Part shown: positions 44,460-55,264 of the stretch, one piece after another | Layout: every line of letters starts with the position of its first letter | Numbering within the stretch: position 1 is the stretch's first letter | Assembly (NCBI RefSeq): GCF_905475345.1 | Contig: NC_066597.1 | Coordinates: 1,218,501-1,282,500, forward strand | Origin: Vespula vulgaris | Lineage: Eukaryota; Arthropoda; Insecta; Hymenoptera; Vespidae | Direction of reading: 5' to 3' | Length of the DNA stretch: 64,000 bases | Made by a program: the position numbers and the translations under genes | Notes under the pieces: model-generated | Databases searched by the model: none | What the model was told of the DNA's origin: nothing | The model's input: only the letters and a program-made list of their open reading frames with translations

Positions 44460-44720
44460 GTTCGCGTGGTGGCGGTTTATTATTTCGTCCGCGGCTATGA
44501 GGCCTCGTTAGGTAGTCGAGCGACCAATCGGAAGAACGCTCCCATGGACGCCCCGAGAAGGGAACGACCAATCGGAGTAGTCCGCGCCTTAAACACGCTA
44601 CATCGCGTGTCGAGGAGCGCCTCCTCCTTTGAGTCGCCTCGAGTAGTCTCGCGACTAGGCACAGCGAACCTTCCTCTCTCGTTCGTCACCTCGTCGAACC
44701 TTCTTCTTTCTTCTCGCTAA
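44460..44720 (+). promoter_or_regulatory. Promoter-like CpG-rich block with paired CCAAT boxes
   Basis: The 12-mer CGACCAATCGGA occurs twice (44521-44532 and 44565-44576), 44 bases apart, which is close to four helical turns. TCTCGCGA (44647-44654) follows in the same orientation. CCAAT (NF-Y) and TCTCGCGA-type elements are known promoter motifs in animals. No TATA box and no downstream gene are visible, so promoter function is inference. The block is CpG-rich and non-repetitive. Confidence 0.4.
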
Positions 44721-44744
44721 CACACACGCACATACATACGTACA

Positions 44745-44749
<5 letters not shown>

Positions 44750-44788
<39 letters not shown>
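44750..44788 (+). repeat. (GA)n tract
   Basis: Pure GA for about 38 bases just downstream of the promoter-like block. Confidence 0.95.
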
Positions 44789-44789
<1 letters not shown>

Positions 44790-45214
44790 TACGCACGCAT
44801 TTACACACGCAAAAATGCATACAAACATACTCGAGACTTCGTGTTCTTTTTTGGATCTTCTTCTCCCATTAGGATAATCGTTTCTATTTACTACCATGAC
44901 CATTCATAACCCTTTCGTCCGAATTCGAATCATCCGCAGCATGAACATTATCGATCGTAAGAATCGAATGAATTTTAAAAGGTAAACATTTTTTTCTTTT
45001 CAATTTTCTTTTTCTTTCTTTTCTTCTCTCTCCTTTCTTTTTCCTACGAAAGAAAAATTCTCCTCTCCATTATTATCGATAAATAATCGTGAAAGATTAT
45101 ATTCATATTATCTATGATCGCCGTGGACGATTAAATTAGAATCGATTTGTATTCGAAACGTATCGTAAGTCACGATCGAACGCTTCAATTTCAGCTAGTG
45201 AGGTATACTTACTT

Positions 45215-45222
45215 TCGAACGA

Positions 45223-45253
<31 letters not shown>

Positions 45254-45264
45254 AGCGAGCGAGC
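45215..45264 (+). repeat. (CGAA)n/(GCGA)n array
   Basis: About nine CGAA units change to four GCGA units. CGAA is the reverse complement of the TTCG repeat at 18210. Confidence 0.96.
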
Positions 45265-45371
45265 GTTCCTCTCCTGATTTTAATTAAGTAAACGCTTTAT
45301 CTGATTTCTCGTGAAACCGTCGAGATAATTAACGCTAATCGCGCCTTCGTTCGAGAAGCAAACAGGAGACC

Positions 45372-45424
45372 TAAAAAGAGAGGGAAGGCAAGAGAAAGAG
45401 AGATTAAGAGAGAGACAAAAAGAA

Positions 45425-45465
<41 letters not shown>

Positions 45466-45475
45466 TCGACGAATT
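45372..45475 (+). repeat. (GA)n purine belt
   Basis: GA and GAAA units with a pure core near 45430-45452. Confidence 0.92.
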
Positions 45476-45514
45476 ATCTACAAAAGATTGAGACGTTTAG
45501 TTCGAAAAAATGTT

Positions 45515-45541
45515 GGATCGATCGATCGATCGATCGATCGA
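45515..45541. repeat. (GATC)n self-complementary array
   Basis: Six to seven GATC units; the second palindromic tetramer array after 15336. Confidence 0.95.
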
Positions 45542-46432
45542 ACCGATTAGGTGATCGTTCGAGACCCTATCGAAAAAAAAAAAATAAATAAAAACAAAAA
45601 AAAAAGAGAGAAACAAAGATTTTTCATATTTCTTTTTTTTTGCAATTGAAATACTTACAGACACTTTTAGCGAGTTAACTTTGAGTTATTTCGTTTGAAG
45701 AAATTTTAAGTTTGAAAATGTTATTCGTGAGAAGAGGGCAGACGGGCCAACGACGTGCGACGGGTCTCCCTCTCCCACTCTCTTTCTATCTATCTCTGTC
45801 TCTCTCTCTTTTGCCCTTCGTGAATGGCTTTCAAGATATCGAGGGAAACGATTCTCTGAATCGGTTGACACCTTGTGTGATATACGAGCGCACAACGAGT
45901 ACTTGTTAATTCAGGAACGGCAGTTCCGTAGGATGCCAGCGATCGACGGCTGTACATTTTGAGTAACGTCTTTGCACCTTCGTGCCGAGAAGGCGAAGAA
46001 CTTGGGTTGGACCTTACCAATCACCTGCCGTTACCTCCAGAGACACCCATTCGATCGCAGGATTTTTGCCCATACGCCATTCGATGCGATTCGATCCGAT
46101 CGTAAACTGTTAATTTCCAAAGTTATTTCACTTAGAAAATAATCGTATTTATACCGAGTTCGAGTCGGTTATTTAAAAGTTGTCGATCATCAGGTTTTAT
46201 ATTCGTGAAAATCGTGGATGTAGGTGAGTACTTCTTATTTATTTATTTATTTGTTTGTTTATCTATCTAGTTAGATGGTCATAATAATTTTCATGGGACA
46301 GATAGAATACTATATATGAATACTATATATTTCGGAGAAGGCAATTAGCATAATTCCAAGGAAATCGTCTCGCACGTGTTACACCGTCGTATTCTCGCAA
46401 GTGTAGGTAAGGTACATACACGCATATATACG

Positions 46433-46435
<3 letters not shown>

Positions 46436-46463
<28 letters not shown>
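46436..46463. repeat. (TA)n microsatellite
   Basis: Uninterrupted TA for about 27 bases. Confidence 0.95.
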
Positions 46464-46466
<3 letters not shown>

Positions 46467-46536
46467 CGCTTTCAAGAAAGTTTGAGGATTTATGTGAAAA
46501 CTCGGTACATTATTCACGGAAACATCAAACGATGTT

Positions 46537-46588
46537 GCGAGCGAGCGAGTAAGTGACTAAGTGAGTAAGTGAGCGAACGAGTAAGTGC
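46537..46588 (+). repeat. (GAGC)/(GAGT AAGT)n imperfect array
   Basis: GCGA units, then GTAAGTGA-type units. Several copies of GTAAGT resemble splice donors, but they arise from the repeat. Confidence 0.88.
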
Positions 46589-46652
46589 ATAGCCGAAACG
46601 AAGCACGTAGACTAGCTTGCATCCGTAGCCAAGGCCCCGTGGGTTCTCTAAC

Positions 46653-46671
46653 AGCTGCTGCTGCTGCTGCT
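46653..46671 (+). repeat. (CTG)6
   Basis: Six CTG triplets starting with an AGCTGCTG step; short poly-Ala or poly-Leu potential. Confidence 0.93.
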
Positions 46672-47052
46672 AGTTGCGTTTTACATGCGTGGTATAGTCA
46701 AATGAACGGGAGAAAAAAAAAGAAAAGATATATATATATACAGAGAGAGAAAGAGAGGGAAAGAGAGAGAGAGAGAGGTCTCTTCTATTCGAAAATGCCG
46801 CGCGTTGAGTTAACTTCTACGATGGCAAGTGAATGAATCAGTATGCATCGGTGCGCGTGCATTATGTCACTTCGCGACGACGATCCTTCAGTCTATCGCC
46901 TGATAACTCCTTCGAATCTCTCCGTGAATCGCTGTCGCCGCGACGCCCACGTGGGTGGCATTTTCTAACGTCGAAAAGAGAGAAAGAGGTATAGAGAGAA
47001 AGAGAGAGAGAAAAAGAAAAAAAAAGTTTACATTCTTTCAAGACTATTCGAG

Positions 47053-47054
<2 letters not shown>

Positions 47055-47092
<38 letters not shown>
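47055..47092. repeat. (TA)19 microsatellite
   Basis: 38 bases of pure TA. Confidence 0.97.
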
Positions 47093-47095
<3 letters not shown>

Positions 47096-47327
47096 CTTCG
47101 AATGTAGTATTCGTCAGCACAATGTTGTACTTTCACGATATTAAGAGAATTGATGGAACGAATGTAAAATAGCATTTATTAAGCGATTATCTGTAAATCG
47201 TTAGATGGTAAACAATTGAAAGATATCTTAAACCTCCATGAAAATAACGCTTAAATATATGTCTAATGTATGGTGTACATCGATCTATTCATAGTGTGGT
47301 TAACGTAATAACACACACTGTCTGTAT

Positions 47328-47364
47328 GTTTGTTTGTTTGTTTGTTGGTTTGTTCGTTCGTTCG
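47328..47364. repeat. (TTTG)n/(TTCG)n microsatellite
   Basis: TTTG units pass into TTCG units, consistent with TTCG to TTTG change by CpG decay or the reverse. Confidence 0.93.
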
Positions 47365-47618
47365 TGTGTCATCGAGATTTCGATGAAAGAAAAGTGCGGG
47401 AGACATCACGATATTCGCGCGATAACTCGATAACTATCATTAGCGATAATTGAACGTGTCATAGTTGCAATTGTCGCGCTAATTAAAATCGCTTGTCCTT
47501 CTAATTAATTCACTAATGTATGCTTACTTCGTTGGGCTACTAGTAGGAAACATGGAGTATCTCTTTTGCTCTCTCTCTTTCTCTCTCTTTCTCATTTTCT
47601 TCAAGTTGCAAGAGAGAA

Positions 47619-47688
47619 TATATGTATGTGTATATATATATATATATATATACATATATATGTACGTAAGTACGTAAGTACATATGTG
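47619..47688. repeat. (TA)n/(GTAC GTAA) tract
   Basis: A TA core with TATG and ACGTAAGT flanks. Confidence 0.9.
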
Positions 47689-48244
47689 TAAAATAGAATG
47701 AAATAAAGAAAGGAAAGGGAAGAGAAAGGAAGAAAGAGAAAGAGAGTGTACCGCAAAGCAAAACAGGTTTCTATGTATCTCTCGAATAGTTAAAGGCGTC
47801 TCTTTAAAATTCCCGATGTTACGCGAGATTATTGCAAGGACTGACACATTGATAGCAATTAAAACTAATTGCCTGATATATAATAAATATACCTACCTAC
47901 TCTCTTTAGCTTTTCGTAAGAGGAAGACAAAGACAAAGACGAAGAAAGAAAGAAAAGGAAAAAAAAAAGGAAAAGAAAAGAAAAGAAAAACAAAGAAAAA
48001 GAAGAAGAACAAAAAGAAGAAAAATAAAAAGAAGAAGAAGAAGATAAAAGAGGAGCATAGATGGAAGAAACTTTGAGAGATACTCCGGTATAGTAATGTT
48101 AGTAGTAGTAACTACGATGCACGAATCTTCATTAGATTCGCAATTAATTAGGGGGCACGAGCGTTAGCGATTTCCGCGTGCGGAAGTCTGTACGAAATAC
48201 AAATAAAAAAAAAAATATGTAGAAATATAAAAAGATGGAAAAAA

Positions 48245-48245
<1 letters not shown>

Positions 48246-48277
<32 letters not shown>

Positions 48278-48280
48278 GTA
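48246..48280 (+). repeat. (AAT)n microsatellite
   Basis: About ten AAT units, followed after a break by a short second run. Confidence 0.95.
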
Positions 48281-48770
48281 ATAATAAGAAAAAGAATAAT
48301 TCTCTGTGTACGAGCGTTGGTATCCGACGTTACATAGTAATTTATCCGTGAGATCTCAAACGGACACGGTCGAGTGCGCGGTCGGACAGTAGCTTTTCCT
48401 TTTTTCTTCTTCTTTTTCTTTTATTTTTTTTTATCTTTCCTTTTTTTTCTTTCTTGCTTTTTTCCATTCGTCCTTCTCTATTCCTTCTTTGTTCGCTTTC
48501 GTTGTCTATTTTTTTTTCCTTTCTTTTTTTATCCTATTTTTTTTTTTTTTTAATTTAATTTTATTTTATTTTGTTGCCTTTTCTCATATATTTTTTCTCT
48601 CTCCTTTTTTCTTTTTTCACGAAGGCGAAATACCGCTAACACGCGACTACTACTCTCCTCTCTTGGCTTCAGCTCGCGTGACGAGTCTGCGTGAACGTGT
48701 GACCGCGAGACATAAGCCGATGAATTAATGGGCCTATTTTTTTATTCAGTAGCGTGTTACTACCCCCGCC

Positions 48771-48818
<48 letters not shown>
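48771..48818. repeat. (CT)n tract
   Basis: Pure CT for about 30 bases, preceded by a 220-base T-rich belt (48395-48620). Confidence 0.95.
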
Positions 48819-48907
48819 TGCTCTCGTTCTCTTCCACAAGTCTCACGACAATACGCGAACCTCGTACTTTATTTCATTTTATAGGGCCACGCGTAGAGCA
48901 TATGAAC

Positions 48908-48910
<3 letters not shown>

Positions 48911-48966
<56 letters not shown>

Positions 48967-48975
48967 ATCTCTCTT
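48911..48975. repeat. (CT)25 microsatellite
   Basis: About 50 bases of pure CT, then ATCTCT variants. Confidence 0.97.
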
Positions 48976-49784
48976 GTTTTGTACGTCGAGTATAAAACGA
49001 TCGTGGATCCTGATAAAAGAAAAAGAGAAAAAAAAAGAGGTTCGTTAACGTGAATTCGAAAATTCGAATGTCCGTTCGTTCCGACGGACGCTCCTAATCG
49101 ATCGAAAAATTATTAATTTATATATGATATTACATCGAGGTAGATGGAATGAAAAAAAGAAGAAAGAAAAATAGTAATAAAAAGAGGAAAATTCTTTTAA
49201 CAAGGACACGGAAACCGATCAATGGCGGCCTTTATCAAATATTAATTTCGAGTCGAGCTGTGGCTTCGATCGATGGAAAGATACTATAAGAGTTCTTTAT
49301 ATCTTTGCATGCGTATGGAGGATAAAACGAGACATTCGGGGATAATTAAACAAGAAGAAGGAAAAAGGAATAAAGTAAACGAAAAAGAAAAAAAAAAAAA
49401 GAATAGAAACCTTGCAATTTTATATTAAACCGTATTATAGGTCATACTCCTGTTCGTAAAATATCGATAATTGTCGTAATTTTTTATGTAATTAAAAATT
49501 CGATCGTTTTTACTTTTATATTCTCTCTACGCTTTGAAATTTAGTCCAACTCCTTTCATTATATTCTCTTCTATACTTTGTTGGCGTCACGAGAATAATA
49601 TCGCCTACCTATATTATTAGCGTAGAGTAGTAGTTTATTATACCAAGGCGGCTACGTAATGACACGGGAGAGATGTAGTCGAGCAAAGCTCTACGATTTC
49701 GATCGGTCTGAAATCTAGATAAATAATAGTAACGGTGCGGCGCGTAAAGAACGCTAGGTGTTATGGAAAAACGCTATTTTTAAT

Positions 49785-49816
49785 AAAAAAAAAAAAATAA
49801 ATAAATAAATAAATAA
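49785..49816 (+). repeat. A-run/(ATAA)n tract
   Basis: A 13-base A-run then ATAA units. AAATA units follow at 49877-49925. Confidence 0.92.
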
Positions 49817-50717
49817 AGAAGAAGAACAAGAACAAGAAGAAACCGCAAAAGCAAAAAATGTATTCCTCTCTTAAGTAAAATAAAAATAAAAATAAAAATG
49901 AAAATAAAATAAAAGAAAATAAAAAGGTAGGCCTGACTAACTGGGTGGGTGGTTAGCTTTCGAGCTTCGTGGACTAAGCGAATATAATCGTGTGAGGATC
50001 TGTCACGAATTGAAATTTATACGTGCACTGTTTTTTCAGTATCGATTCGATGAACGGAAACAGACACGCTAGCTTACCGTGCACGATAATTAGATCTTCG
50101 CAAAGTTTAGACGCACGTCATAATGCGCGGGTACGTAGAGCATAACTAATAATAACGAATAGACAGTATATGACAACTGCGATGAGAGACTCGCGTCGCC
50201 ATATCCAATACGAACGAATTAGTATCCGACGATCAACGTCGTGGATGATAAGCTAACTCTTCATAAACTAAGATATACGCATGCCACAAATTAATTGGAC
50301 TAATTTATTTCCGTAAAGAAACATGTAATATCTTTTCTATCTTATTCTTCAAATTTTTCCTTTTTTTCCCTTACGTCTCTTTATCGTAACTTTGATAAAA
50401 ACTTTGCCCCGCGTGTGAATTTTCTCGTAATATTTTATACGTTTATTATATATATATATACGTATAAAAAAAGAAAAAAAAAAGAGAACGATCAAAAATC
50501 GTGCTCGACGATTAATGAATTGAATTGAAATGTAATTGGACGTAATATATTACGCATTAAAGTTGAAAAATAATAATCATGGCACGTTTTCATACTTTTA
50601 TATATAAAGGCAAAACGGGCCTCCGAAAGATCGTTACGTAAATCTACGGTGTAATTGGCCAAGCCTCATTGAAATGTATAGCGGGCCCTAGATGACACTC
50701 TCCCAGGACCTCGGGTG

Positions 50718-50741
50718 CATTATTTCACAGTGAAAATAATG
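50718..50741 (+). other. Short stem in a conserved-looking block
   Basis: CATTATTT (50718-50725) pairs with AAATAATG (50734-50741). It sits at the right end of a high-complexity block (50600-50770) that has GGGCC-rich and TAATT elements. Confidence 0.35.
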
Positions 50742-51670
50742 TAATTCTGGTCACACCGCGAGAGTAAGGAGATTTTTATCGTGGCCCCTTCGTAATGCGT
50801 CCGACGCCTCGGCGCATCCACTCGTCACGCATATCTCCTGCTCTCTTCCCACCCCTTCCTATCTCCTCACCAACCCCCTTCTTTCTTCTTCTTCTTCTTC
50901 CTCTTCTGCTTCTTTCGAAACATTCTCCATTAAAAAATTTTTCAAGGATTATCAAGAAAATTAACGGCACGTTAACATATAAATAATATTAATCCGAGTT
51001 CGAAGATTGCACAACGCAACACAGGTTATTGTAAATCACGAACAACGAAACGCACCGATCGCAACGCGTAATATTCTCTGAGAGTTTTCCCAGTAAAACC
51101 GCGTACTCTCTCAGTCTTTTCATAAAATCACACGTACGAAAGAATTTGTGAAAAACCACGGTTAAGAATGAGACCCGGAAGAAACCGTTGTTGAGGTCTC
51201 GATAAACGCGTGAGGCCTTTAAATGAATAAAATCTGATTGTTTCTCATTCAACTTGCTAAATTAATATTTTCCACGGGAATAAAGTATCGCGTTGAGATC
51301 AGTATAGGTATAGGATAGATTTGATCAATCTCATCTCTATATAATGACACATTCTTCGTGAATTCCTAAAGGCAAGCTCGTGGCTCGTTTGAAGGAATAG
51401 TGGGACCAGTCTGAGGACAAGCAAGATCGTCGTATCCGCATGAAGATCTTCTCAAAAGTCAACACTTTCTAAAGACAACCGGTGTAGAATCCCAATTACT
51501 TGGTGCAGCACTTCTCTAGCGCGGCAGCGACGCGCCGCTCGTGGTGAAGCTCGTGAAACAAGACGAAGAAAAAAGAAAAAAATAAAGAAAAAAAAACACG
51601 AAAGAAAGAGAGAATACTCGCGCGAGTCTCTCGGAGGGGGATGCTTTATGCTGTGACCTTGCGAAGACAG

Positions 51671-51744
51671 GTACGACCTCCTCGGTTTGGTCGTACGACG
51701 AGGCGCATAGCAATGCGTTCCGTCTTGTGGTCCATGGACACCAC
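51671..51744 (+). other. Three consecutive stem-loops
   Basis: GTACGACC/GGTCGTAC (51671-51678 and 51689-51696), CGCAT/ATGCG (51704-51708 and 51713-51717), and GTGG/CCAC (51727-51730 and 51741-51744) enclosing the palindrome TCCATGGA (51731-51738). All lie within 74 bases of unique sequence. Confidence 0.45.
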
Positions 51745-52062
51745 GAGGAAGAATCATGGATGGTTTACTTGGAACGAAACGCGAAGAGGCTTTCTCCAAA
51801 TTTCACTGGTCCGACACGTTCTTTGGAAATTTTTTTCAAGTTTCATGTTACGCGTTAGGAAATGGAAATTGGTCCCCTCAAACCATATTTCGACGAACCT
51901 ATTTCAACATTTTATCGTGTTTTATGATATTTATCTTTCAAATTGAACACGAGTTGATATTTCTTTTTTCTCTTCTCTCTCTCTCTTTTCTTTTTTTTTT
52001 GTTTTCGTTTGAAAAATGATAACAGCACCTGTCCTGTGTAGGAGGTAGGAGGGACTTTTTGT

Positions 52063-52365
52063 GTGTTCGAAAAAAAAAAGAAAAGAAAAGAGAAAGACGA
52101 CGAATCTAACGATCGCATTGGGTATAGAAACTTCGTCGAAAAAGATATCTCTCTTTTTCTCTCTCATTACGTAATGATCCTAAACGTTACATTATCATCG
52201 ACATTCAAGAAAAGACCAACTCGTTTCGATGATGTGTTCTACCAGGTGATCTCTGAGCCAAACGTGCCGAGCAATGACACGAGTCAATGGATAATTTATA
52301 TCGAGAAGGCTATCACTACCGTTACTTTTCTCAGCGGCTCATTCTACGAGTTCCACGCCGTCTAG
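52063..52365 (+). other. Open frame of normal composition in its second half
   Basis: The 100-codon frame begins in an A-rich tract. Codons from about 52200 onward are compositionally ordinary (mixed acidic, aromatic and Ser/Thr residues). A CAG/GTGATC donor-like step occurs at about 52242. No family is recognised, and chance openness is likely. Confidence 0.12.
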
Positions 52366-52470
52366 ATTCGAAATAGCGATGTCCGAAGAGAGCGTCCAAC
52401 ATTCCTGGACTTCTATCTCGTTGGTTAGCCAGTTCTCTTCTTTCTTTCCTCTTGCCTCCTTCACCGTACC

Positions 52471-52502
52471 TCTTCTTCTTCTTCTTCTTCTTCTTCTTCT
52501 CT
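52471..52502. repeat. (TTC)n microsatellite
   Basis: Ten TTC units. Confidence 0.95.
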
Positions 52503-53120
52503 TCCAACAAGAGCTAAAGTCTTCGTGGTTCGAAATAAATCGTCTGGCATAACTCTCTCGAGCCGATCGCGCTTCGGGAGCGAACGAAGAAAGAAGAGGT
52601 GCCGAGTACCACGAGCACCTCGTGAGCATGCCACCCTACCTTAATCGTGATCGAGATCAATGCGGAGGAAATTCTTTGGGAAACGTAATACCGCAGCGTA
52701 CTGATTACTCGGCCTATTAATAAAAAAGAAATTCAAAAAAAAAAAAAAAAAACAGAGAAAGAAAGAAACAAAGAAAGAAACCGAAGCTTTCGTAAATTCG
52801 TGAAAAAAATGAAAGAAGAAACGCAGGGAAGAGTTGATCGTGAATCGTCATCAAAAAAAAAAAAAAGAGAAGAATAAAAAGAAGAAGAAACAGAAAGAGA
52901 AAAATGAAACATAAAAAAAAAACACACAAAAAAATAAAAAGAAAGGGAAAAGAATGATATGACGAGCAGACAATTTTGAGCTCCACCCTAACTATCTTAG
53001 TAACGGAGTCTCGTCGAATTCCAGGCTCATGGAACAATGTAATATACGTCTTGCGTACGTACACATACGCGAGAGATCGCTTGGTTGGAACAATGCGGCT
53101 CTCTCGTTGCTCGCAGCGTT

Positions 53121-53277
53121 CAGAGAAAAGAAAGAGAAAGAGAAAGAGAAGGAGAGGTAGGAAAAGAAGGAGGAGGAAGAGGAGAAGAAGAAGAAGAAGA
53201 AGAAGAAGAGGAAGGAGAAAGAGAAACAGTGAGATAGAGATAGAGAGAAAGAAAAAGAAAGAAGGAGAAAGAAAGAG
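53121..53277 (+). repeat. Purine belt with (AAG)n
   Basis: GAAA, GGA and AAG units; a pure AAG core lies at 53186-53209. Confidence 0.93.
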
Positions 53278-53854
53278 TCACGCACGTACGTCGGTGCCCG
53301 GCCTTATCGTCGCGTTCACATCCGCCAACGAGGCGGAGAAACGAATAGAGAGAAAGCGGAAAGGAGAGAAAAAAATGCGAGATTCCCAGGATCCGCCGCG
53401 CCGGTGGACTCCTTCAGGGCCTCTCAGCCGCAGCATACTGGCAGAAATGCGGAAGAGATTTCGACGTGGCCGACGTCCATCAAGCGACTTGGTTAGCCCC
53501 CCTCAAGGAGTGACAGTGTCTCTTCAACTCCATACAATTTGCTGACAGATCCTTTAACCTACATATTCTATCGAATAAGATCGATCGTCCAAATGAAGGA
53601 AAGGTATACTTGAATGAAAGAGTTTTTCTATCTTTGTTCTCTCTCTCTCTCTGTTTCTCGTGAAATGAGTTTCGATCTAAGCTACATTGGCTAATTAAAT
53701 AATCCTTCGGGACTTGCTCGCAGCTCGTAGACGGTAGGAACAGGTCGATACATCTCATTGTAACAGGATAAACAGGAGTTGGGACAACGGCGGGAGGAGT
53801 CTTGGAGTGAGGAGGGTAGAAGGGAGGAGAGGTGAAAGGACAAGAAACCAAAGG

Positions 53855-53967
53855 TAGAAGAAGAAGAAGAAGAAGAAGAAGAAGAAGAAGAAGAAGAAGA
53901 AGAAGAAAAAGAAGTAGTAGTAGAAGTAGTAGAAGAAGAAGAAGGAGAAGAAGAAGAAGAAGAGGCG
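53855..53967 (+). repeat. Long (GAA)n array
   Basis: About eighteen GAA units, then GTA and GGA variants over 113 bases; poly-Leu or poly-Ser on the minus strand. Confidence 0.97.
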
Positions 53968-54530
53968 AATGACGAGGAGACGGAGAAGGAGAGGAGGAGG
54001 GATCGGAGGGGCTTAACTTCGGTTTGTGGGCCCACCAGCCGTTGGAATCCGAGATCGCGTCTGATCGCAATTAAGGCCCCGCTCGGACCGCGGCTGTGAA
54101 TATTTTATTCCAATCGTTGGCTCTCTTTCTCTCTCTTTCTTTCTCTTATGCTCTGTTCTGAGGACACCATTCTCTTCTCTCTCTCTCTTTCTCACAAACA
54201 CACTCCTTCTCGCAAGCAGTATTACACACTTCGTTCCAGCGTCCACTTTCTTCTTCGCTATATCTTTCCCTCTCTCTCTCCCTCTCGCATACAATAATAC
54301 AGTTCCAAGCGCAGAGACTCCACACTACAACTACCAGCAGTAACGACACCGACACCACGTCTTATCCACCCCAGGCCTTTCTCGTTCTACATCGGGAAGG
54401 AAGACGAAGACTCTACAGAGAGAAACAGAGAGAAAGAGATAGAAAGATAGAAAGAAAGAGAGAAAGAGTTGGGGAAGAGACCCAATTCGAAACGAGCGAA
54501 TTTGAATACGGCCGACCACAGGCTGAAACA

Positions 54531-55102
54531 ATGGGGACATCGATGGACCACACGGGATGCGAGCAAATGGTCGAACAAGCGGGGGACATGCGTTCCGGCA
54601 AGAACTACCTTTACTTTGGGACCGCACTCTACCTCCCGGGAACCAAATCCTCCTCTCTTCTCTCTTTCCTTCTATCTTTCTTTCCTCTCTCCCTACCGAT
54701 CCCTCTTCTTAATGTCCTTGCTAAGAATTATTTCGATACTTTGCAAAAAAAAAGAAACAAGTCGTCCGCTAACTCGTTGAAATTCTATTCCCTAGATTCT
54801 CTGGGAATATCTACAATAAATCCATACATGTTCGAATGTTCGTTCTACGATCCAAGAGGAAACGTACGTGGATCGGTTATCGATAAAGGAACCAGTAATT
54901 CGGTGCTCGTCGACAGGAAGGAAAGGACGAGATACCCGGACGAAGAAGAAGAGGTGGAGGACGAGGAGGAGATAGGAGGTGGTAGGAGAAGGACCTTTTG
55001 TGAAATCGATACCGAGCGAAGATCGTATCGGGCCGGTCCAACACGTGTAACGTACTACCGCGTTGGGACAAAATCAAATACAATTTGTGCTGTTATTTCA
55101 AA

Positions 55103-55156
<54 letters not shown>

Positions 55157-55226
55157 TTCTCTTCGCATCGAAGAATTCGAGAAAAGGAGAAGAAAGGAAA
55201 AAAAAGAAGAAGAAAAGGAAAAGTAA
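54531..55226 (+). other. Longest open frame of the window; first 40 codons GC-rich
   Basis: The first 40 codons (54531-54650) are non-repetitive, and third positions are more GC-rich than first and second positions by eye, a weak coding hint. There is no GT donor at the end of that segment, and the frame then passes through CT, acidic GAA and CT tracts. The frame is also open upstream into a GA tract. I recognise no family; most likely it is not a gene. Confidence 0.15.
55103..55152. repeat. (CT)n microsatellite
   Basis: About 46 bases of pure CT. Confidence 0.97.
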
Positions 55227-55264
55227 GAAAAATCTTGGTTGACATTGAAATCGAAGAAGATCGG

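Larger units (their letters stand above)
44789..48245. other. Non-coding stretch
   Basis: Unique segments are 44850-45200, 45270-45370, 45820-46230, 46590-46730, 46780-46970 and 47100-47320, separated by CGAA, GATC, TA, GA and A-rich tracts. A six-unit CTG run at 46653-46671 would read as poly-Ala on the plus strand, but no supporting frame surrounds it. No gene is called. Confidence 0.65.
48976..52440. other. Longest repeat-poor section of the window
   Basis: About 3.4 kb with comparatively few simple repeats. The densest unique parts are 49050-49370, 49930-50450, 50500-50880, 50930-51540, 51610-51950 and 52110-52440. They contain a short stem at 50718-50741 and three consecutive hairpins at 51671-51744. 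Open frames on the plus strand at 51641-51946, 51756-52019 and 52063-52365 have normal-looking composition in part, yet none matches a family I know. Conserved non-coding DNA or isolated exons are both possible. Confidence 0.5.
52503..55102. other. Non-coding stretch with GAA belts and one GC-rich block
   Basis: Purine belts occupy 52730-52945, 53121-53277 and 53855-53967. A GC-rich block at 53280-53540 and another at 54480-54650 stand out. The second begins the longest open frame of the window (54531-55226), which soon becomes Ser/Leu and Glu/Arg repeat translation. Confidence 0.6.

Noticed and set aside
46537..46588. Several GTAAGT splice-donor matches
   Set aside because: They are produced by the imperfect GAGTAAGT repeat and have no exon beside them.
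51361..51430. tRNA-like segment
   Set aside because: No acceptor stem, T-loop GTTCRA or cloverleaf could be built. No tRNA signature was found anywhere on either strand.
53480..54070. 196-codon minus-strand frame with a long Leu run resembling a membrane protein
   Set aside because: The hydrophobic run is the (GAA)n array read on the opposite strand as CTT/TCT triplets.
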